Shown here piece by piece: positions 34,765-47,579 of a stretch of DNA of 64,000 bases. Position 1 is the stretch's first letter, and each line of letters opens with the position of its first letter. The notes beneath the pieces are model-generated. The model saw only the letters and a list, made by a program, of their open reading frames with translations. It made no database searches and was not told the origin of the DNA. The position numbers and the translations under genes were made by a program. The stretch lies in the NCBI GenBank assembly GCA_007922195.1, contig ML681998.1:21107395-21171394 (forward strand), read 5' to 3'. Source of the stretch: Podocnemis expansa (lineage: Eukaryota; Chordata; Testudines; Podocnemididae).

Positions 34765-37465
34765 GTTCCAGGCCAGAAGGCATCACTGGGCTCATCAGGT
34801 ATGACTTTCTGTATAATACGAGTCATAGAATTTGCTCAAAATTATTCCTTGAGCATATTTTTTAGAAACATCCAATCTTAAAAATTGTTAATGATGAAGA
34901 CTCCATCATGACCCTTGGTACTAAGTAAGTAATTTCACTATTAAAAATGTACAGTTTATTTCCAGTCTCAATGTATGTAGCATAAACTTCCAGCCACTGG
35001 ATCACATTGTACCTTACTCTGCTAGACTGAAGAGACCATGATTAAATGTTTGTTGTTATAATCAAGTCATCCCTTAACCTTCTCATCATTAAACTAAATA
35101 GATTGGGTTCCTTGAGCCTTTTACTATAAGGCATAATTCATAACCCTTTAATCATTTTTATGGCTCATCTCTGAACATTCTCCCATTTATCAGCATTAGT
35201 CTTGACTTTTGGGCATCAGAACTGGACACGGGATTCTATTAGCCCCACTCCACTATCAAAGACAGGTATAAAGCCCTCTCTAATCCTACCTATGATTTTC
35301 TTATTTATGCCTGCCATGATGGCCATTACATATGCTAGCCACAGCACCACTGGGAGCTCATGTTCAGTTGACTGTCCATCCCCCTCCCTGCCCTCCAGAA
35401 TCTGTTTCAAAGTCACTTCTTCACATCTTGTATAGATGGCCTACATTGTTTGTTCCTAGATATATGTTAAAATGTAGCCATATGAAAATACGTATTGTTT
35501 GCTTGCACACAGTTTGAATAAGCAATTTAGATCACACTGAATCAGTGACCTATCCCGTTCATTATTTACCAGTCTCCCATTTCTCTGTCATCTAAAAACT
35601 TTCTTAGTGATGATTTTGTTTGCAGGCCATTGGTAAAAATGTTTAAATAGCATAGGACCAAGAAGAAGTCATGGTGTGACACAACAAGAAATATATCCAA
35701 TTAATGATGATTCCCCAGTTCCAGTTACAATTTGAGATCTACCCAGTTTTTAATGCATTAATGTGTGCAGTAACAATTCAAATGCCTTATAGAAGTTTAA
35801 TTATATGTAAATCTATTGCCCTGATCAACAAAATTTGTAATCTCATCAAAAAAAGATATCAAGTTAGTTTGACAGGATCTGTGTTCTATGAATGCATGTT
35901 GATTTTGGATTTATTATGTTATTCACCTTTAATTCTTTATTAATATGAACTGTATCAGTTGCTCCATTATCATGCCTGGGATTGATGTCAAGCTGACAGG
36001 CCTATAATTAACAGGGTCATCTGGTTTACCCTTTTAAAACTTGGCACAACATTAGTTTTCTTCTAGTCTTCTGGAACTATTCCAGTACTCCAAGACTTAC
36101 TGAAAATCAACATTATTGGTCCAGCAGTAATTTGTCTAGTTCTTTTGAATTACTTGGATGTAAGTTACTTGGACTTGCTTATTTAAAAATATCTAACTTT
36201 TAAAAGGCTTTGTTCAACATCTTTCAGAAATAGTTGTGGAATGGAAGGAGTGTCATCACCATGTTATAAGACTATATTATCTGTCTCTTTCCCCCAAATA
36301 CAGAGCAGATGTATTTACTAAACACTTCTACCTTTTCTGAATTATTATTGATAATTCTACTGTTACATTTTCTTTATGGACTGGTACTATTGTCAGGATT
36401 CCCTTTGCTTCTACTATTTAAAAAAAATCATCCTCCTTCTCTGTAACACTATTGGCCATACATTTCTTCTTTGCTTCTTTTATCAGTTTTCCACAATTTC
36501 TATCTTCTATATTTTTTCTGTTAACTTCCCTTTCCTTTCACTTCTTAGATATATTATTTTTAACAACTGCCTTCTCTTCCCTTCTAAACCTCTTCCCCTC
36601 TGTTAAAGTTGTCTTCTTCTATTGTGGCTTTTTGGGCATCTAGTGAGGTGCTCTTAAATGATCCCCATTTATCACTCATTTTTTCTGATTAAATTCTTCC
36701 TCCCATATGGTTTGATTCATAGTTGTTTTCTGCTTTGTGCAATTGGCCGTATTAAAACATCAGATACGTGCATTACTACTTTGAATTTTATTCTGTTTCA
36801 ACATTATAAATGTGATCAAGTCATGATCACTTGTATCTAAACTACCATTAATATTTATTTCTGGGATCTGTTCCCTTTATCTCTTTGGGCAAGGTGTAAT
36901 AAAGAATTCCACTATTTTAGCTTCAACACATCTTTTTTTCATTTAATCATTACAGATGATAATTTCTTGTGATTTTTATGAATATTTTTGTACTGGCAGT
37001 GTTAGTCTCTTGTCCCAAGAAAGTGGACCACGGTTGTACAGAAGCAAAACTTTCTATACTCCACTACTCACCTAGCCAATGGTTCACTTCTGTAATCTCC
37101 GCCATTCTATCTCCCTTCACTGTGGGTTACGAAGGAGCTCAGAGCAAATCTCTCAAAAAATCTTCTTCAGCCGGCTTCCAGGTTCCTTAAATTCACCTAC
37201 TATCTGCAAGATATCCCATGACACAGTATCATTAGTGCTGGTGTGGGTCATCACCACTGGGTCCTTGTTTATTGACTTCAGAAGCCTATCTAATCTTAGT
37301 GTGACACCTCAAGTCTTGGCTCCAGGAACGCAGGAGGTTTTGTTGTTGTGCACCTGTCCCTTGCATAATCTGCTCTCGGTTCTTCTGAGTACTACCCTCA
37401 GGTCATTCTCTGTGTGTGTTTATTCCCATTTCTATAGTAGCATTAAAAGCAGAAAGCTGTTCTGA
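34765..37465 (-). mobile_element. CR1 LINE, antisense, with ORF1 remnant and missing endonuclease
   Basis: Read on the minus strand this copy carries ORF1 (37440-37080), then ORF2 RT and the 3' end. The + strand wording is the antisense of CR1 RT: GATATCAAGTTAGTTTGACA at 35855-35875, TTGATGTCAAGCTGACAGGC at 35982-36002 and TAAATGTGATCAAGTCATGA at 36805-36828. The 3' end is near GGCCAGAAGGCATCACTGGG. At about 37000 the RT-side text joins directly to ORF1-type sequence, so most of the APE endonuclease region is absent. There are many stops; it is non-functional. Confidence 0.82.
37080..37440 (-). pseudogene. CR1 ORF1 SGNH-hydrolase (esterase-like) remnant
   Basis: The minus-strand translation gives GVTLRLDRLLKSINKDPVVM, then THTSTNDTVSWDILQIVGEF and KEPGSRLKKIF. 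This is the central part of the esterase-like ORF1 of CR1 LINEs, whose block V motif HVGTND is seen here as HTSTND (TND at 37228-37236). The family normally binds RNA/lipid and supports retrotransposition; its exact role is unsettled. Stops break the frame on both sides. Confidence 0.75.
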
Positions 37466-37470
37466 TCTTG

Positions 37471-37602
37471 AAGCGTCTGATGAAGTGGGATTTCTCCCAC
37501 AAAAGGTCATGCAATAAATACACTTCTTAGCCTTTTAAAGTGCCACCAGACTCCTTGTTTGTTTTGCTGGATTAAACTAACATGTCTACTCCTTTCAAAC
37601 TT
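37471..37602 (+). mobile_element. PLE terminal repeat with near-intact hammerhead-like motif
   Basis: 37473-37512 reads GCGU, CUGAUGA, A, GUGGGA-UUUC-UCCCAC, AAAA, GGUC, AUGC. Stems I (with one G-U pair) and II are intact, and CUGAUGA is the textbook box. GAAA has become AAAA, which should abolish activity. The tail continues through TTTTAAAGTGCCACCAGACT to AAACTAACATGTCTACTCCT. It abuts the 5' end of the antisense CR1. Confidence 0.8.
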
Positions 37603-38008
37603 GGCAACTACTAAAGTAGCATACTGCAACAGGACTTTTCTCACATCCAAGCCAATCTGAGTCTGATCCCTCATAGTGTTGCTACAATTTTCTGTTGATG
37701 TGATTCTGAAGCAAGAACTAGTGAATTAGGCTCTTTATTTCTAAAGGAGGTTGAATGCCTGTGCAGTGACTAAAGCACTAGGGAATAAGTTAGGAATCAA
37801 AGAAGTTTATATAACAAACTAATTGTGGACTTAAAAATTGTAAAACCTGCTTCTGTGTTAGAAACATCAAACAAAACCATTGGGAGGCCCTAGAAGATTT
37901 GACTTTGTTACACTAGTGTAAATTGGGAGTAATTGCATAGACATCAGACTGAAGTAGAATCTGGCCCTGAGAATTTAGATAGTCTTGAAAACACTCATGT
38001 TTCCAAAA
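37603..38008. other. Unannotated intron sequence
   Basis: No gene. 37910-37975 (CACTAGTGTAAATTGGGAGT, then GAATCTGGCCCTGAG) is a trace of the old dispersed family noted elsewhere. Confidence 0.5.
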
Positions 38009-38016
38009 CAAATAAG

Positions 38017-38246
38017 TAGAGCCCTGCAAATCCGCAGATATCCGTGGATATCCGCATTATATCTGCATCCGTGGATACAACACGGGTATCCACGGACCAT
38101 TTCTTGTGCATGCAGATCGGATACAGATCCACATATTTTTATCTGCATAGAGCTAGAGCTCTGCAAATATGCGGATATCCACGGACAATTTCTTGCGGAT
38201 GCAAGGCAGATACGGATCCACGTTTTTATATACATGCAGGGCTCTA
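38017..38246. mobile_element. hAT MITE with perfect TIR and 8-bp TSD, internal tandem structure
   Basis: The ends are TAGAGCCCTGCA and its exact inverse TGCAGGGCTCTA (12-bp perfect TIR). CAAATAAG flanks both sides (38009-38016 and 38247-38254), the 8-bp TSD of hAT elements. The body is full of GGATATCC-type palindromes. At about 38150 a second element start, TAGAGCTCTGCAAATATGCG, follows directly after TCTGCATAGAGC, so the 230 bp look like two related units of about 130 and 100 bp in direct order. There is no transposase. Confidence 0.88.
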
Positions 38247-38254
38247 CAAATAAG

Positions 38255-41200
38255 TCCCATTGACCCTACTAGGCTTCTTCCCTTCCATTCAATGTGAGTA
38301 GGGTTTGCAGTCTGAAGCCCTAGTATAACAAATGGACTGTAATTTAAATTCCAGATTACTACTAATTTCCTTCATATTTTCCTTTTCAGCACCTACAAAT
38401 ATCTTCCCTAGTTGTTGCAGAGAAAATTCCTGCAGATGTTGGTGAATTATCTGTATTGTTTTATTTTATTATTATTATTTTAAAGAAGAATATAGCTATT
38501 GGTGTTTGTTTTTATCTACATGAAATATGCTATTCTTGATCTAATCTTTAAGGCTACTTCTCTCACGTTCTCCAAATTCCATGTCAAAAATCACATCTGC
38601 TATGAGCCATGCAAAATTTTATCAAACCAGTGAGTGCTAGATTGAATGATGAATGTTTAGGTTAGCTTATATTTATTGGGTTTTTAAAAACACAGAGAAA
38701 AAATTTGACCAACCCATCCAATTGTGCATGTATGATCAAACCCAAACCTGTTGAATTCCATGCAAATCTTAACATTGAATTTCATATGCTATGGATTAGC
38801 CTCATATTTAACTTTCGTGTGACTGTGTGATCTTAATGCTGTCATCCTCATGTTCCTCCCAACTTGTTTTCCTTCCATTCTTTTGTAGCTCACTTTGATC
38901 CTTGTCTTAATTTTGACTGAAACCTATTTGGGGCGGGGTCTTCCTATTTCTTCCTATGTGCTTGTGCTAGAATCAAGGAACCTCAGTTCTAACTGGCATC
39001 TTTGGATTATATTGAGCTATATGTAATTAAAAATGTTTACTGCGATGCGCCAGGACAATTCTGGACAAGAGTCTAGATTATCTACTGATGTCAGTGTAGT
39101 AGTCAAAATATTCTTCATGAAGTACTCATGCATGCAACACAAATGGAAATAGTTATCTGTTTGCCTTTACATGTTAAACAAGGTTTCTTTGTTAAATAAA
39201 ATATCTTAAATGGTCGGTGTGACAGCTTGTGTTCCTTCTAATTATGTTAATCTTCTTACAATGTTGTCAGTTGTTTTGATCCATTTTATTCAGCAATTGG
39301 CAAAGGTTCTGGATTCACAATGACAGACAGCAACCTTGTCTATTACCCTATGCTAATAGATTTAACAGGTCTACCAGTGGTGTATCAGAACTATGAATTT
39401 TAGCTATCGCTGATATATGTGAATCATGATAAAATGGACACCAAATGGGATGCATATGCCCTGGGTTACGTAAGTATGTAGCCACAGTGAAAAATCATTT
39501 ATACATATCTTCACATTATTCCTGTTTGTTTCCCATTAGTCCCCAAAATAATGGGTTACGTGCCTTTTTGCTGAGACAAATACAAGAATGTACATGCAGG
39601 TCTCTTACAGATGTTTTCTGGGCAAAGAGTTGCAACTGGTTTTCCTGATATACCCAATAAGCTCTGAAATGCAGAAATATATTGAGCCCAATTTTAGTCT
39701 TCAAAAATCATATACCTATTAAAGTAGAAATAACCAAGAGCTGCAGCTGCTAAGATGTTGCCTATTCTGGAAATACAGTATCAACAAATATTATTGACAT
39801 ATCTCCCAGTGCATCTGACATACAGTCTGTATCATTTGGACACACTAATAAACAACACAAATAAATGAATCAGCCACATTTTAATCTGTAACTTTTCAGC
39901 AAGGTTGGTATCATTGTAATAATGTAGCATGTGTCCAAAAATACACCTTAGCATACAGTTTGAGGGCTTTTATAATATCTGAGCAAACTCTGAAGGAAAT
40001 AAAAAATGCACAAATTATTCCAAGAACAAATGGGAAAAGTTTCCAATTATGTTGCTGTACAACTGGCAATCTTCCCTCAAAGTGAGTGGTGAATGTCCAT
40101 GGGCCAAATGCCCTAGAGCTAACCTATGAGGCTCTAAACTGTTGCAGGGCTCCCCAATTTAACTTGCATGAGTAATCTTCTTCCAAGTACTGTGTGCCTC
40201 CAAGGATCCCATATGTTCTATGCAATGGACCAGTTTACAAAATAAAGTGTTGGCAATTTGTCTAATGCATGTCCTTATGAGCTTTTTTAAGCTCACTTTT
40301 ATTTGTCCAGCCTTAAGATTGTGTCATAACATTCAGTAGCCAATGAAAAGTAGACATTACAGTATGTCGGGTTAATTTAGCTTGCTTTTGGTTGTGTAGA
40401 AAGCAGTGTTTGAGAAAATCAAGAAAACTTGTTTCTTAATGTAAATCAGTCACTTTCTTATATCATAAATGCAGCATCAAATTGTTTCCATATAATCAAA
40501 ACTCCATGGTTCTTACATTAAGGCATAGGTTTGAAAAGTGTAAAATTTGGACCGTTCTAACGACCTATATCATTCACAACTAGGCCAAAATAAATGCCAT
40601 ACATAGTAACACACTAGCCAAGAAAGGTAAGGATCATGGTGTTACAAGATGCAACAACTTTATCTTCTATCTCTAATTCCAGCTGCTCTTCAAATTATGA
40701 ACTGAACAAAATCAGGGCATTGAAAACTTTGGGCAGCTCCCTAAGCACCTCTTCTGTGTTTCTGTTAGAACTTTTCTGCATTGCCCCTCATTTTTTTTGT
40801 TATTACCCATCATCAGAATAAGAATGAATAAATGGTTGCTCATAAAACTCTCTATCCCTTCTGAATGATTGGCTAACTCTCATATTTTCTGAAGAGTAAG
40901 TACATCACCTCAGCAAAGTACTCTGTAGCATCTGAAGCAAACATCAATTACAGGCACCAAGGTTGTGTCTTCTAAAAACTTCATCTCTTTTTTTTAAATT
41001 TTAGTTAGCAATAAAATAATAATCTTTGTTTGTGCATGCTGTGTTGCTCTAGGTTACATAAGCAGAGAAAGATTCTAGGAAAAATGTGGCAATAGATGTT
41101 CACTTTCCACTGCTTTGCATCCATTGTCAGAATATGTTGCACGGTTTAGACCTCAAATTGTTGATGTCCACCATTGATGAATAATATTTCGTAAAGACAA

Positions 41201-42296
41201 TATGAATCACCCATCTACCAATATATCCAAGTGTCATCACATTACATGCGTTTTTTGTGGTATTTGTATTGATGAATACAAGTAGTATGACATTGATGTC
41301 CAAGATGAGCATATATGGCCTTGTTTCTTCTGATGACAATGCAAGACCATCCACTTGTATTTATCTGCCCATATTGTTAACATCACAGGGATGTTACACA
41401 AGAAATTTTTCATTCTCACTGTTTTTTATTTATAGTGCAGGATATAATATACTTTTTTATTGCCATTCTGAGGAAAGTGTCATATCTTTCAGTGAAATAA
41501 TGGTTTTGTCAGACATAGGTATCTTTGTTGTGTAACGCTTTTAAATTCTGCACTATTTACACCAGGCTTTCTTGATTTAGGACAGATGTGATGCACTACA
41601 TTCCTTCCTCCATGAAAACATAGCTTTATGGATACAAAAAATACATTTCTTATAATAATTCTATATTGTTGGATATAGGTAACCAAAGATAGAATAATGT
41701 TCTTTTTAAGAATCCTATGTGAATGCAGAAACTGTGAACAACTAAAGAGAAATGTCTGATAATCCTGCATCTTGAACATACAGTCTTGGTACTAATTCCA
41801 TGCCTCACCTATCATAATATTACTTTGTATAGGTGTTGATTTTCTGGCAGACCTTAAAAAATGTAGAAGAGATGCTGGCTATGAGCTCGAATGGTAGAAC
41901 AAATCATTTTGTTACACATGTTGTCATCAGTTTTTGTCATGAGATTTTTTAAATGGATAGTTCTGAAAATACTCAATGAATAACTCTTTATAGGATCAAA
42001 ACTTGGAAGCAAGATAAAAGCCATGCTTGCCCTGAAATGACAAGAAGAGTTGGATTCAGCTTCACTAAAGATGATAATGCTGGTTGAGTATTTTTAGGTC
42101 CAGGTATCTGTACCAAGGTTGGAAGTGAACTTAAATTTATTCTGCTAATATATTTTAGTAGTAGGAAGTATGTGGTTTCTGTGGGCAATGTTTTTCTCAT
42201 TTGCATTGCATATAACATTTCATAGCAATTATATACAGCATATTTGCCATATAGTTATGATGTGGAATAATGCTGTTGTTTACCCTTTTGCTCAAA
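38255..42296. other. Unannotated intron sequence
   Basis: 4 kb with no recognised gene or mobile element. A (TTA)n-like run lies at 38461-38482. Open frames here are short and without family resemblance. Confidence 0.5.
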
Positions 42297-42410
42297 GTAT
42301 CTGATGAAGCAGGAATTTTTCCCCATGGAGTCTCATGTGATTAATAAATTTGTTAGTCTTTAAAATTACCACAGGACTCCTTGTTCATTTTGTTAATGTT
42401 ACTGAGTCAA
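42297..42410 (+). mobile_element. PLE terminal-repeat fragment, decayed
   Basis: 42297-42337 aligns with the hammerhead region. CUGAUGA and the extra A remain, but stem II is damaged (GCAGGAA opposite UUCCCCAU) and GAAA is GGAG. It is followed by ATAAATTTGTTAGTCTTTAA and CCACAGGACTCCTTGTTC. Confidence 0.75.
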
Positions 42411-42869
42411 AAGAAAAGTACTTCTCAAAATATTATTCTGGAAATTACAGCAAATATACACATATAAGCATACATCATATCTCCACAAAAAGTAAGAAAA
42501 TGTGCGATTAGATTTTTTGGGTGAGTCCTAAAACTATGGAATGAAGATAGTGACAAATGATCAAATATATGAAAGAGCTTTTGATCTGGTTGTTTTTTAG
42601 TAGTCAGAGCAATACTAGCATGGCTACTTTTTCACTATGTTTAGCAAAAGTGGGAATGATTGCTGCATAGCCATATTGGAGAATAATGTAAGGAATGTTT
42701 TCCAAGTCATAAACAAAACTTCCTTGTAGGCCTGGCTTTCAGAAGCTTATATTAAATGTAGTGAACTTGGTGCGGGCATCCCTCCTGGAATGTCAGGATG
42801 TATTTTGTTTCATTACCTGTACTGTAGCAGCATCTAGAAAGCACTGAAACTGGTAGTATGGATCTACAT
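42411..42869. other. Unannotated intron sequence
   Basis: No gene or clear repeat. This lies between the PLE tail and the CR1. Confidence 0.45.
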
Positions 42870-44812
42870 AATCTACAGCGTGGCATAGCAGAGAACTCTA
42901 CGATGAGCTGAAACAAAGAAGGGAAGCTTACAAGAAGTGGAAGCTTGGACAGATGAGCAGGGAGAGATATTGCTCAGGCCTGCAGGGATAAAATCAGAAA
43001 GGCCAAAGGGCAATTGGAGTTGCAGCTTGCAAGGGAATAGGAAGGCGTTCTTCAAGTATGTCATTAAGAAGAAGAGGATCAGGGATTGTGTAAGTTCCTT
43101 TCTGAATGGGGAAAATATTCTTGTAGCAGATGATGTAGAAAAAGCTGAATTGTTCAATGATTTTTTTTTTTACCTCAGTCTTCAGAGGCAGGGTGAGCTC
43201 CCAGGCCAGTACACTGGGTAACAGAATGGAGAGAAGGAGAGCAGCCCTAGGTGATGGAAGGTCAGGTTAGGAACTACTTAGTGAAGTTGGATGTGCACCA
43301 GTCTATAGGGCTGGATGAATCACATCCGAGGGTGCTGAGGGATTTGCCCAATGTGATAGCAGAATTCGTGGCCAATGGGGGAGGTCCTGGATGATTGGAA
43401 AAAGGCAGATATAGTGCCTATGTTCAAGAAAGGGTAAAAGGAGGATCCGTGGAACTACAAACAAATCAGCCTCACCTCGTCCCTGGAAAAATCATGGAGT
43501 AGGTCCTAAGAGAATCCATTGTAAAACACTTAGAGGAAAACAGAGTGATCAGGAATGGTCAGCATGGATTCACCAAGGGCAAATCATGCCTGACCAAACT
43601 GATCGCCTTCTACAATGCAATGACTGGATATGTGGATGCAGGAATAGCTGTCCATGTGATGTACCTTGACTTTAGCAAAACTTTTGATAGGGTTTCCCAC
43701 CGCATTCTTGTCAGCAAGTTAAGGAAGTTTGGTTTGAATGAACAGACCATAAGGTGGATAGAAAGCTGGCTAGATCAACAGGTAGGGATCAACGGCTCAA
43801 TGTCTTGTTGTCAACCAGTAACTAGTGGAGTGACCTAGGGGTTGGTCTTGGGACCAGTTCTGTTCAACATCTTCATTAATGATCTGGAAGATAGGATAGA
43901 CTTCATGCTCAGCAAATTTGCAGATGACACCAAGCTGTGGGCGGGGGTGGGAAGTAAACACACGGGAGGGCGGGGATAGGATTCAGGGAGACCTAGACAA
44001 ATTGGAGTTTTGGGCCAAATGCAGTCTAATAGGGCTCAACAAGGACAAATGCAAAGCCCTCCAGTGAGGATGGAAAAATCCCATGTACTGCTATAGGATG
44101 GGGACCGACTGGCTAAGTAGCAGCACTGTAGAAAAGGACCTGGGCGTTATGGTGGATGGGAAACTGGATATGAGTCAATAATGTGCTCATGTTGCCAAAA
44201 AGGCCAACGGCATATTAGGCTCCCTCAGTAGGAGTGTTGCCGGCAGATCAAGGGATGCGATTATTCTCATCCATTCAATTCTGGTGAGGCCGCATCTGGA
44301 ATACTGTGTCCAGTTTTGGGCTCCACACTACAAAAAGTATGTGGACAGATTAGAGTCCAGCAGAGGGTAATGAAAATGATTAGAGGGTTGGGACACATGA
44401 CTTACAAGGAGAGAATAAAGGAACCAGGCTTATTTAGTTTGCAGAAGAGAAGATCGACGGGGGGATTTGATAGCAGCCTTCAACTACTTGAATGGGTGCT
44501 CCAAAGAGGAGGGAGCTAGGCAGTTCTCAGTAGTAACAGAGGGCAGAACAAGGAGCAATGGTTTCGAGCTGTGGCTGGGAAGGTCTAAGCTGGATATTAG
44601 GAAAAACCGTCTCACTAGGAGGGTGGTGAAGCATTTGGAATGGGTTACCTTGGGAGGTGGTGAGTTCTCCATCTTTGGAAACTTTTATAGCCCGATTAGA
44701 AAAAAACCCTGGCTGGGATGATTTAGTGGGAGTGGGAGTGGTCCTGGTTTTAGTAGGGGGTTGTACTAGGTGACCTCATGAGGTCCCTTCGAACCCTATG
44801 ATTCTATAATAG
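42870..44812 (+). mobile_element. CR1 LINE, sense, 5'-truncated (youngest-looking CR1)
   Basis: 1.94 kb of CR1 ORF2 and 3' UTR. The frame 42937-43221 is the linker before RT (NRKAFFKYVIKKKRIRDCVS, then DDVEKAELFNDFF). The RT follows at 43545-43960. 44316-44519 gives QIRVQQRVMKMIRGLGHMTY. The C-terminal region is followed by the 3' end GTACTAGGTGACCTCATGAG, then CCCTATGATTCTATAA, a typical CR1 end with an ATTCTAT repeat unit. It has a few stops and frameshifts only. It is 5'-truncated and lacks the endonuclease and ORF1. Confidence 0.92.
43545..43965 (+). pseudogene. CR1 reverse transcriptase remnant
   Basis: RNGQHGFTKGKSCLTKLIAF is the QHGF.KGRSC motif. MYLDFSKTFDRVSHRILVSK holds the first catalytic Asp. 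The frame meets a TAG at 43836-43838 within [18 protein letters not shown], where the family has Gln (CAG to TAG). It continues to [14 protein letters not shown] with the catalytic FADD at 43917-43928. Apart from that stop the core is well kept, which shows a moderately recent insertion. CR1 RT works with an APE-type endonuclease, absent here. Confidence 0.9.
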
Positions 44813-45929
44813 GAAACACTCCATAGCACAAAAAGCTTACAGTCTGAATCTATTATTTGTCCTGCTTTGTGAAATTAGTCTATTTCTATTTATGATTCCA
44901 AAGAGAAAACAGCATATGCATATGGCAGACAAATTAGCGTGCTGATATAATGACTGTTTTTGGCAAATGAAAGTGATCCCCAAATGTTTGTCTATTCATG
45001 TGTTTTGTGGAAGGAATAGTTTGCTCAGCTATGCTACATCGATGTTGAATATATATAGATGCATAGAGGTTTTTGTTAATTAATTATATAATCTACCCAT
45101 AATTTTGAGATAAGACCTTTGCTGCCCAGAATAATGAGACTGGGCCTATGGTTCAAAGTATTTATTGACCAATCAGTTTTTTATTTAGTAAACATGGGAC
45201 AAGAGGACATAGGTCTAAGGGAGTACCCAGGATTTGAATGTAATTATTATCTTACTGTATCATAAGTATGAAGGGAATATGAAGCTCTTACTCAAATAGT
45301 GTTACACTATAAAATTATTCTCTAAAGGTGTGAGTCTTGTTTGGATGCATTATTCATTATGTTTCTTCCTTCATTTCTTTAGCTTAGTACAATGTTTGTA
45401 AACATGATGTTTCTTTTTACATTGTTATCTTAAGGCATTCAGTTTAACTTGAGCAATACTCTTTGTTGTTCCTCTGCATTTCTCCTAGTTATAGTTTTGT
45501 GGGACTAACCTGCAATATCAGATAGGTTGTTAAATAATTGCTCCAGATCTCTCTGTTACACAGCTACACTCAGTGATCAGTAAAGAAAACACTTCGCCAT
45601 CCTGAGTTTCTTGGAGATGTGCCTTGTTCACCATCAGTGTGTGGGCTTTAAACAAACAAATGAGACTTGGTCACTACCTAGATCTTTCACTCTAGTTCAG
45701 CTGTAATAGTGCAAGGTGCATTTTGTGTGCATTACACACAAAATAGTTTTGGACTCTTTCTGTGGTCTTTTTTTCGAAAGATTTAAAGCAGAAATTTGTT
45801 TTGAAGTAGGGGAAGGTTTTGTCTGTTCAGACAAAGAACGATTGTCTGCTAAATACAATTTTTTTCATATTGTATTAAGTTTTTGCTTTTGTCAAGATGG
45901 TTTGGGGCTTTGGCTTTCTATTTTCTTTC
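44813..45929. other. Unannotated intron sequence
   Basis: 1.1 kb AT-rich, with no recognised gene or repeat. Confidence 0.5.
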
Positions 45930-46120
45930 CCTGATGTGGACTACTGTTGTTCACACCTTCATCACACAGCAATTGGTTGCTGTAATGTTCTCTGCATAAG
46001 ACTTCACTCCCAGATTATCCAAAAATTGGCACTATTGCAGAATGAAGTGCCCTCACTCATTTAACAGATAATACACTCATGTAATGCACATGTTGTGTAC
46101 ACACTGGTTCTCCTAGTCAC
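45930..46120 (+). repeat. L3/CR1-group LINE fragment, sense
   Basis: Translation near 45940-46060 gives a broken form of the 'LDYCNAL...GLP...IQKLQLVQNAAARLLTG' region of L3-like LINE RT: YCNVLCIRLHSQIIQKLALL is seen. Old and very decayed. Confidence 0.6.
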
Positions 46121-46337
46121 TTCTTAGTAGAGTTTTGGAAGGAGGTTATTCAGTATGACTCCAGTTATGGTTGGAAGGTCTTTCTTTACTGGGTCTGTTT
46201 TAGTATCTAGGGAGAGTACTTCGTATTACAGCAAAAGGTATATAAAGGTACAAGTGTGGGAAAAATAAAATAAATATTTTTCAGCATTGCCTGACATTTT
46301 TCATTATGTCCTTATTTTCTGGGTGCCCAGCTTGAGA

Positions 46338-46432
46338 CCCTGGGGCCTGATTTTTAGAAATGCTGGGCATTCAGCCCTGCAACTGATGTCAGTAGAAGTT
46401 GTACTTTCTAAACTACATTGAAAATCAGGTGC
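46338..46432. repeat. Old palindromic repeat fragment
   Basis: GGGGCCTGATTTTTAGAAAT is mirrored by ACATTGAAAATCAGGTGC. This is the same decayed inverted family as at 17397-17490. Confidence 0.5.
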
Positions 46433-46469
46433 TAGGTGTCTCAGACTGGTCACCCAAAGTTAATGAAAC

Positions 46470-46580
46470 TGGTTTGCCCTTAATCTCTCTCTGCCTCAGC
46501 TCCTCATCTGTGAAATGGGGATAACACCACACCCTCACCTCACAGGGATCATGAAGCCCTCAGATGCTATGTAATGAGAA
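46470..46580 (+). repeat. MIR-like SINE, sense
   Basis: TCTCTGCCTCAGCTCCTCAT, then CTGTGAAATGGGGATAACAC and CTCACCTCACAGGGATCATG, is the characteristic MIR core-to-3' wording. MIR-like elements are ancient amniote repeats. Confidence 0.75.
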
Positions 46581-47579
46581 CCTCTGAAAAGCCCATGAGG
46601 AAATTAACATGTCTGTCTTCAGAACAGGGTTTAAAGATTGTGTAGTAAATGAGGCCTAGAACCACACATGAACATTGAAGATGAAATAAAGTATGAAATA
46701 GCTGCTCTCTAACTGAACACTGTCCATAATGTGCACTGAATGATGCAGGGGTCCTGTGGAAAAAATGCTATCATGTAATAACACTACATCATAATGAAAA
46801 GACAAAAAGGGGTGGACAAACTAAGGCTGTGCAGGCATTCTTAATTCTGGCATTTTCTAACTTTCGAGCACTTAATTTTGTGGTTTACTGATAGTGTTTT
46901 ACTTTCAATTTGTACGCAGTATTTGACACCTCCTTTAAAATTGTGTTTTGTAAGATTGAACATCTTGATATTCTGCTTCAATTCAAGTCCTTTACTGAAG
47001 TTTCTGAGCCATATTAATTCCTCCAGTCAGTGGAGGGACATCAGAGATGAATTTTGCCTCCTCTCCTTACTTGACTATAGTGTATCTTGTTGCAAATAGC
47101 AAAGTAATTGCTTTGTCTTTTTATCCCTAGTCAGTAATATTTGAAGTTTTATATCCCTTGAGTCCCTTTGTTATTTCATAGTTTTTGTAACTATTCAGTT
47201 GCTGCTATCATGTTTGTTTTCCCCTTCTGTACGGACAAGCTATTTTGTGTCTCTGAGACCCATATGTTTTCCACTGGTGTTGCACTATTCCATGGAAGTC
47301 TGTCTCAGCAAGAAAAAAAACATTCCAATTATTTTTAAACCCTACATGCACAGTAATAATAGTGAATCATGAGTGTTTTTTGTCTTTAGAAGAGGTTGTT
47401 TTCTGACTAGGCACTCCTATAGTTAATTGCTCCAGCAATAGAGTATGAGGCACACAGGGAGCTTGTCTGTCCTTGGTTCCTTTTAAATTAATGCATTATA
47501 TATTCTGTTAATTGAGATTAATTTTGTTCTTAAAGAGAAATAATAATAATGCCTACCACCAAGCAAACTTTCTCTGCTC

